NCBI GenBank assembly: GCA_020055645.1
Contig: CM034546.1
Coordinates: 20,956,001-21,020,000, forward strand
Direction of reading: 5' to 3'
DNA from: Tomocerus qinae
Taxonomy: Eukaryota; Arthropoda; Collembola; Entomobryomorpha; Tomoceridae
Length of the DNA stretch: 64,000 bases
This document shows, one piece after another, positions 57,746-64,000 of the stretch. The notes under the pieces are model-generated. The model ran no database searches, was not told the origin of the DNA, and worked only from the letters and a program-made list of their open reading frames with translations. The stretch's first letter is position 1, and each line of letters begins with the position of its first letter. A program made the position numbers and the translations under genes.

Positions 57746-58376
57746 TGTTGTCGATCAGTAGTATGTAAGTAGGCATAAGGTTAGTAAGTAGCATAGGTTA
57801 GTCGGTGCGATCTAGTGCCATCTGTTATTATTAAAGCTTGTTTGATTATTGTATTTTAGTTAAGATATTCTGTAATAGGCTAATCATTTCAACGAATTTG
57901 AACTGACCAATAGCAAATAAAATATTACCGTTAAGATTTAGCTTGTAAGCATTTTTTGGAATGAACGAGACGGAACTTGTGTAAACGTACGATTGAAAGT
58001 GTGTGCTTTTTGTTCCTCTCGGGAGAGAGATGAATTTTGTGAATTTTCCCAAGAAAATTCAAACTTTTGAAATTAAATAAAGAGTGTTTGTGACCTGTGT
58101 GACTGGAATACTGTTGCGTACTTCCTTTTATTGTCATCGTCACATTTCATCGTCATATTTTAGCCTAGTACACACTACACAGTTCGAGATAGGTGACATT
58201 AGCTGATAGTCATCCATCACCGATAGAAATTAAATCCAGTCAGGCTATTGACTGGTTGGTCCTTCGTCCGTATTGGATAGACACTTGACACCCGAATAGT
58301 GCATAAACTGAAGCTCCATTTTCCGGATAGGGAAATAGCGTTCAACGGTCAGATAGAGACAAGTCTGGCCGTAACA
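57746..58376. mobile_element. Solo LTR of an LTR retrotransposon
   Basis: 631 bp beginning TGTTGTCG and ending GTAACA, flanked by CAATG on both sides (57741-57745, 58377-58381), a 5-bp target duplication. It splits a spacer block that is continuous at 38270 (GACAATGGATAAC). An AATAAA lies inside at about 58075. No internal element sequence, so it arose by recombination between two LTRs. Orientation and superfamily not assigned. Confidence 0.85.
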
Positions 58377-58726
58377 CAATGGATAACAAATTAGATTTAT
58401 TCCAAAGTTTAATTCACAAATACTCCCTTCCAACAACTTAACTGTGTTCATGCAAATGAGTTTGCAATGAGATACAGATCTAGTATTCTCCCCAATATCC
58501 ATTTCTTTATCATGAGTGCATAATATTCGCTATTCAGGGTATTTGCTTCATTAAGTTCTACCCCTTAAAATGCATTTAGGAAATCATATAGATTTATGCA
58601 AATGATATCTGCAATTTCATTGGCTAATTTCAATAAATTTGGATCAATCAGAGAGGGAGAAAAATCAGAATTGAATCATTGTCAAAACTAATGGTTACAG
58701 CTGTAAACGAAATCATTTCCTATAAT

Positions 58727-59240
58727 TTGTCAACGTCTTTCTATTTTCATACCAAAAATTTAATGGTAAATCATGTCTAATGCGTATAGAAAAACTTTCG
58801 GGATTTAATTACAATTAATTTTATTGTTTTAGCTGATAAATGTACGAACATACTTTCAAGAGTAAGCTTTCCCCTTGATACATTCGGTATTCTTTGTGCC
58901 TTCCGCTTTGTCTACTCGCCGTTATTGACAAGTATTTTATGGCATAAATTATTAAGCATTGGGTTTTACATACTTTTCATTCCCGTGCAGTATAACTATT
59001 GAAACGGTTTGGCACTTTTGTTTTAAGTATGCTTATTTTTTCATATTACACCTCAGGTTTGTTTGAGCATAGACATGATCTGGGTGGACTTCGTCATGTT
59101 CGTTTCCTACACCAATCCAAGATCGTCTGCCATCTCCAAATTCTTAGAATATGCTTTTAATATACTAATGGAATTTAAAAGGATACCATGATACCAAATA
59201 CTTCATCAATAACCCACTTCAGCACAAACAAAATAGAAAG
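58727..59240 (+). pseudogene. Family A relic upstream of B7
   Basis: Closely resembles the relic at 38601-39175: end of exon 1 (CTTTCTATTTTCATACC), exon 2 after TTTTAG at about 58832, then exon 3 pieces from about 59060, all with indels and stops. Relic plus B7 and relic plus B4 are thus copies of one duplicated unit. Confidence 0.78.
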
Positions 59241-59791
59241 GTATTGTTTGTTCAATCCCCGGGAAAGTTATTAGCAACATTATAGTTTAAATTGTACCTC
59301 AAGCTTCCACCACAGTCAAAAATAACATAAGGCATCATCTGTCCTAGATATATTAAATGCCTTTATACAAAAGCACTTTTTTGTATTACATGTACATGAA
59401 TGCAGCAGTACGTTATGTATGTTTGTACACCAAAAGTTTCTAACCACAGAAAGGTCAAGCTAAACTGAAACGAATACGAATGTTGTTGGTATTTGTAACG
59501 GATTCGTCTTTTTTAATATAGCTAATGTTATTTCTCCAGACAATAATATATACGATTCGTATAGATATGTATTGGGTTATCATAAAATATTAAAACCAAC
59601 ACAGCCTTAGTAAGCCAACATCTTTCTTGCATTACAAATTAAACAGAGACAAAAACAGTCAGAAACATTCCCAGTGTGTTTTTAAACCCATCATTTCTGC
59701 ACAAACAAGACCAAAATAAAAGATTGAAAATGTAAGTTTCAATCAGTATCGTTATCCACTAATAGACGTCCTATACGGACGGTCTAATATA
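59241..59791 (+). other. Spacer and family B upstream block of B7
   Basis: 59241-59570 is the relic's flank, matching 39180-39370. From about 59575 it is the family B upstream block, with a small deletion around 59705 relative to B4. Confidence 0.5.
59764..59785 (+). promoter_or_regulatory. Leader hairpin of B7
   Basis: Stem identical to 4003-4025, loop TATAC; 6 nt before the ATG used here and 10 nt before the ancestral ATG. Confidence 0.5.
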
Positions 59792-61204
59792 ATGGATGTA
59801 GAGTACACAACCTTCAACTCTGTTGGTAATTCATCTTCTAAGAAAAAGAAAAGGAAAGCAATTTGGCTAATACCCAAAGAGGCTTTAGAGCAATTCGGTT
59901 TCATCTTAAGGGCGGGGCATGTGTTAGGTATATCTCCATTAAATTGGGCCCAAGAAGACTATGCTCTGAAGACTTACAACAGCAAGACCACAACTGGCTT
60001 TCTTCATTTGCACGCCCTATTGTGGTTTCTTTTAGGAATATTCTTCACAGTTCAGTTAATAAGGTTTTCGACGAAGGAAGACGAATTACTGTCCTATATT
60101 TTTGCCTTGCTTTTGGGTGGAACTGCCTGGAGTTTTTTACTCATGGACATACTATGGATAAGATCTTCACGCCACTTTTCTCTAATGTTTACTGGCTTGT
60201 TTCATTTAGTTTGTGACTTCGAAGGTATGTATTTTATTAATAAACCATAAGTATTAAGAATACCAAAATATTAATATACTATTAAATTTTGTTTAGAAAA
60301 GTACATACACAAGAACGAAGCAATACAGCGACACTTCCTGGTTAAGGCATTTAAAGTGGTCAAAACATTTCCTTTCATTAATGCTTTCATCATTACATTT
60401 ATCTACCTAATTCTTCACCGAATACCACTATTTCTCTATGTGAAGCTTCCGACAGAATATCAAAATTTCTCGATTGCCATTGCAGTAATAAATTTTTGGA
60501 TGTTCGCAGCTTCTAACTGTATAATGTTTACCATTGTGGAGCTAATGGTAATTTGGGATATAATTATTTCGAATATGGCGAAGGAGTTAAGGCAAGTGAA
60601 TTTACACCCTATGAGCATCTTACTGCTAATAATTTTGTTACAATAGTTGTGATATTTTATTGAGATTTGTTTCTACAGGCTTGGAGAAAAGCAGTACAAA
60701 TCTGATGATGTCATTCGCCGCGATCCAACCATCTTGGCAAAATATAACAATATTTTGCGATACTATATAAAGTATCTTCAAGAACTGATTGGCTTGATAA
60801 TGGCACCCATTCAGTCGTTGGTCACCAGAGTACTTATAATTTTTATTTTCATTGTCATTAAGTGCACATCTGCTTTACATCCTTTTATCATTTTGGCGTT
60901 AAGTTACTTGACGATTGTCATTTTTCTTTTATGGTCTGGAGGTCTAGCTACATTGCATAAAAGTACACAGATGTACAACAATATATTGAAAAGCTACTCA
61001 AAACACTATACTTCAGAATGCAAGCATGATGCTAGATATATGAGCAGGTTCCTACGTTCTCGAAAAGAAATGCATTTCAGAATAGGGCTAGAAGAACCGA
61101 TCACTGTGAAAAGCGTCCCTCATTTTGTTATGAGTCTTAGCAGAGGGACAGTGAAATTGCTGATGTCTGCTGCGGATGCTGGAGAAGTATTTGATGAGCT
61201 GTAA
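59792..61204 (+). CDS. B7: family B chemoreceptor-like 7TM protein, intact with relocated start, GC-AG intron 2
   Basis: Seen: exons 59792-60224, 60297-60591 and 60679-61204 give 417 aa. The ancestral ATG (59796) is followed at once by TAG; a G-to-A change made a new ATG 4 nt upstream, and a one-base loss in the next codons returns that frame to the normal protein, so the N-terminus reads MDVEYTTFNSVGN. Exon 2 is two codons shorter than usual (295 nt). Intron 2 begins GCAAGT, a consensus GC donor, as in B4. YLLG is replaced by HVLGISPLNW; the end is DAGEVFDEL. Inference: functional chemoreceptor-like protein closest to B4. Confidence 0.75.
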
Positions 61205-62223
61205 ATTTTTGATATCACACAATACTATTAATTATGTGTATATTAAGGCATACAAAGTCGATTTTAATCCACTATATAGCAATAATTGTCTGGTAGATAT
61301 GATATATAAATTTCAAGAAAGTTTAAGTCATTCCAAGTTAATCGGCCCACCCAATCCAAATGTAAAAACGAGCAATAGAAATGCTGGTTCAACATCACTT
61401 AACCTTGGTTACTTCATTCCACTGCACTAGCTCCCCCACACGGATTGTAACAAATGCTTATAATAGTTATAATTATATCCAAAGAACATATAGCTATGGT
61501 CATAGTATAGGAGATTTGGTTATTTAAAATAACCATTTAGTGTGGCCGATACTTAAATATATTATAATTAATACATATGGTTAATTAAAATATTTGTTAC
61601 CAAACCTAATTAAAATATAAAGGAAATGATGTGAATTAACGCAGAAGTGGCCGTAAATATTTTGCCCTTATAACGAAACTAATCTAATGGAAATAAACAA
61701 ATTTAAAATGTAATATATTGTATAACAAATAAATCAGCGCAAAATTAAAACACATACATAAGTCGGGCAATGAAATTCAATGTAACTCATATGTACAAAA
61801 TTTATAGGCTGGTTGCTGTAGATAGCCAAGAAATAATGGTTCTTTTCTTATTCCTTGTCATTTTGGTAACATAACATAACATTGAATAAATCACTCTGCT
61901 CTATTCTATGCCATACCTATACTCATAAGAGAAAATGAGAAATGAAAATATTTGACCTTTTTTTCGTAGCCGTGGTATGTGGCATATAACACTTCGCAAA
62001 ATATCATAATATTTTAAGTTTCTTTTGAATCAATAACTGCAGCCAAAATGAGCAGAAATTTACGAAAAACGAAAAATCTCGCCTTAACGTGCTCAGAATA
62101 GTCAAAAACTTATACAGAAATTAAAACACCCAATCCTATAGTTACCAATTTTCAGTTCGTTCAAGTAACTTATCATGACTGAAGTATAAACGAAAACTGG
62201 CACACGCGCATTTAACAATTAAT
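61205..62223. other. B7 3' flank and spacer
   Basis: Non-coding; 61205-61830 matches the B4 flank and the recurring module is at about 61930-62150. Confidence 0.5.
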
Positions 62224-62370
62224 GTTTTTAATAATTTACCCCAAAGCAGTATACCCGACGTCCAACATATGCAACGTGCATTTGTCGGATGACTTCCGAA
62301 GTTACCCGACAAATGCACTTTGATTATAGTGGACTTCGAGTACTCTGCTTTGGGGTACATTATTAAAAAC
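62224..62370. mobile_element. Foldback MITE with long arms
   Basis: GTTTTTAATAATTTACCCCA with AAGCAGTA is inverted at the right end (TACTCTGCTTTGGGGTACAT, TATTAAAAAC), about 45-bp arms; an inner pair (GTGCATTTGTCGG, CCGACAAATGCAC in opposite sense) extends the fold. TSD not resolved. Confidence 0.65.
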
Positions 62371-63800
62371 ATCAATTCCTTATTTTTGTATGTACGGATG
62401 CACACATAAGCAGAGCCCCCAGCCTTGATATTTAGGGGCGGTGGACAGCTGATCCACCATTTTTCATGGGCGGAGCCGTGTTCGTATTCTCTATATTTTG
62501 AAATTCCGTATGGGACTATTTCATGTACATGTCTTGTTTCAAAACAGCCATATTTGCCGATGACTTTCCGGACAATGTGCGCTCGAAATTTATATATTTC
62601 AACGTTATTCTATAACTTAGTGCTAGGTTTCTGCTAGTAACAAATAAAATGCTTTATTTATAAGAGGGCCTAGGTCCGGTGATCGGCTGGTATTATTATA
62701 ACAACAAAATAATAATAGAAATTTACATAAGAAAGTTGAATGGTGAGTGGTGTCTAGTGATCGAATGGAAATGATTAGAGAAAGGGGACATTTCGTAATG
62801 TATGTATTAAATAGGATTTCATAACTTCTGATCCAAATTGGTTCTGCTATATCGACAAACTTATTTAACATTTTTTAGTAGAGCTGAGTTTACTTTTTAC
62901 TACCCTTTTGATTCCTTTGTGCCAGTTGGGTTATCTTTTTGTAGAATTAAATAACAGTACTGGGAGCCACTATTTAATTCTTTAAAAATATTTATTCATA
63001 AGTTGTGCTAATGGGATTCGTACGTTTTTCCAAAATAACAGGGGTCCGAATCTTATTTTTTTGGTTTTAAAAGGAAACCTTTTGGTGCCTTTGTGGATTT
63101 TTTTTCAAAAATGGAGTTTTTTATGGTTTGATGGTATGATCTACAGTTATTATTTTGGTTTAGGAAATTCGTTTTTATCAGGAAGTTGGGGATGCAGCTA
63201 ATTTTTCCAACCGCTGCAGAAAATAAAAGTATATATATAATAAGAATATATACTTTGTGTTTACAAAGTTAACATAATAACCTAAAATGGGCTATTTTCG
63301 ACATTTTTGTATTACTCTGATGGATTTTTCTTGAGTGCTAGATTTCCCCCTTAGCTGGGTTCACTAGTTAAATCTATTTATATTCAGTTTTAAAATTATT
63401 AAAAACCGGAATCGGGTCGGGTAATGAGGCATACAGGGTGGTCGGAAATGAACTAGGACTTTTGACTTCCACCTTAAATAATTCTGGAACAGGTAATGAT
63501 ATTACAACAAGAATACCAGCATCTTAAAGAGCATGCGTTTCTTAGTCAGATTCGAAATTTTGAGTCCCATACTAGGACTGCAACTGCATAAGTTAGGGTG
63601 CGAAACAAATAAAAAGCGAAAAATGGCTTTCTGTCCTTTTAATTGGACTTGACCTGTTGGTTTTGAACTGAAACTGGGAAAATCAAGCAGGGAACAGAAA
63701 GTGTCCAAAATCCACTCCTACGATACTAAATTCAAAAGTTCAACTTTGATTTCAAAGTTTAGGTCATTATTTACAAACATTTCTTTGGTTATTTTTAATT
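62371..63800. other. Right-end spacer, nothing recognised
   Basis: No gene, relic or clear element recognised; only short open frames. Does not match the other spacers by eye. Confidence 0.45.
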
Positions 63801-63991
63801 GACCAGTTGGCTATTCACTCAGCGCCCCATCAGCGAGACACCACATTAAAAAGATAGACCTGTAGCCGACTTTCGGCCGACCGCCTAATGATGTATGGAC
63901 ACTGCGGCTGACCGAAACTCGGCTGTTGTGTTTATCTTTTTAATGTCGTGGTGTTTCGCTGATGGGGCGCTGAGTGAATAGCCAACTGGTC
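63801..63991. mobile_element. Foldback MITE with ~55-bp arms at the window end
   Basis: GACCAGTTGGCTATTCACTC at the left is inverted as GAGTGAATAGCCAACTGGTC at the right, and the arms continue through AGCGCCCCATCAGCGA and ATTAAAAAGATA with few mismatches. No convincing target duplication; class unknown. Confidence 0.75.
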
Positions 63992-64000
63992 CATTGGCCA

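Overview
This is an AT-rich animal nuclear sequence. Genes are split by short GT-AG (occasionally GC-AG) introns, intergenic space is dense with small non-autonomous DNA transposons, and no operons or Shine-Dalgarno sites are seen. The proteins are multi-pass membrane proteins with an N-terminal 'P-x-x-W' motif, like large lineage-specific receptor families of arthropods. A hexapod, possibly a springtail, is the best guess from protein style. That is inference: no species marker is present.

The window is a tandem cluster of two related families of predicted chemoreceptor-like 7TM proteins, all on the + strand. Family A is 393 aa and family B about 418 aa. Both have three coding exons, a phase-1 then a phase-2 intron, and a middle exon of typically exactly 301 nt, so they descend from one gene. 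The ancestral duplicated unit appears to be A - about 2.7 kb spacer - B, repeated along the window.

Layout: A1 (exon 1 lies off the left edge) at 1-1297; B1 at 4036-5510, followed by two 2.44-kb tandem copies carrying only the end of its last exon; pseudo-B2 at 16.3 kb; pseudo-A2 at 18.6-19.3 kb; B3 at 22956-24430; A3 at 27905-29575; a LINE at 30767-36858 carrying a nested piggyBac-like element; a B stub at 37.7 kb; an A relic at 38.6 kb; B4 at 39631-41052; relics at 42.7 and 43.6 kb; pseudo-B5 at 44.9-46.2 kb; an inverted A relic at 48.4 kb; A4 at 49354-50881; B6 (one premature stop) at 55303-56785; further relics and a solo LTR at 57.2-59.2 kb; B7 at 59792-61204. Complete apparently intact genes are A3, A4, B1, B3, B4 and B7.

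Spacers are mostly diverged copies of the same intergenic blocks, interrupted by datable insertions: several hAT-type miniature elements with 8-bp target duplications (one nested in another), a PIF/Harbinger-like element in intron 2 of A1 and A3, a TTAA-flanked 1.85-kb element loaded with an 18-bp palindrome and a ~40-bp satellite, a 45-bp minisatellite, and a solo LTR with a 5-bp target duplication. The most interesting functional lead is a hairpin just upstream of the start codon of six family B copies, whose stem is invariant while its loop varies.
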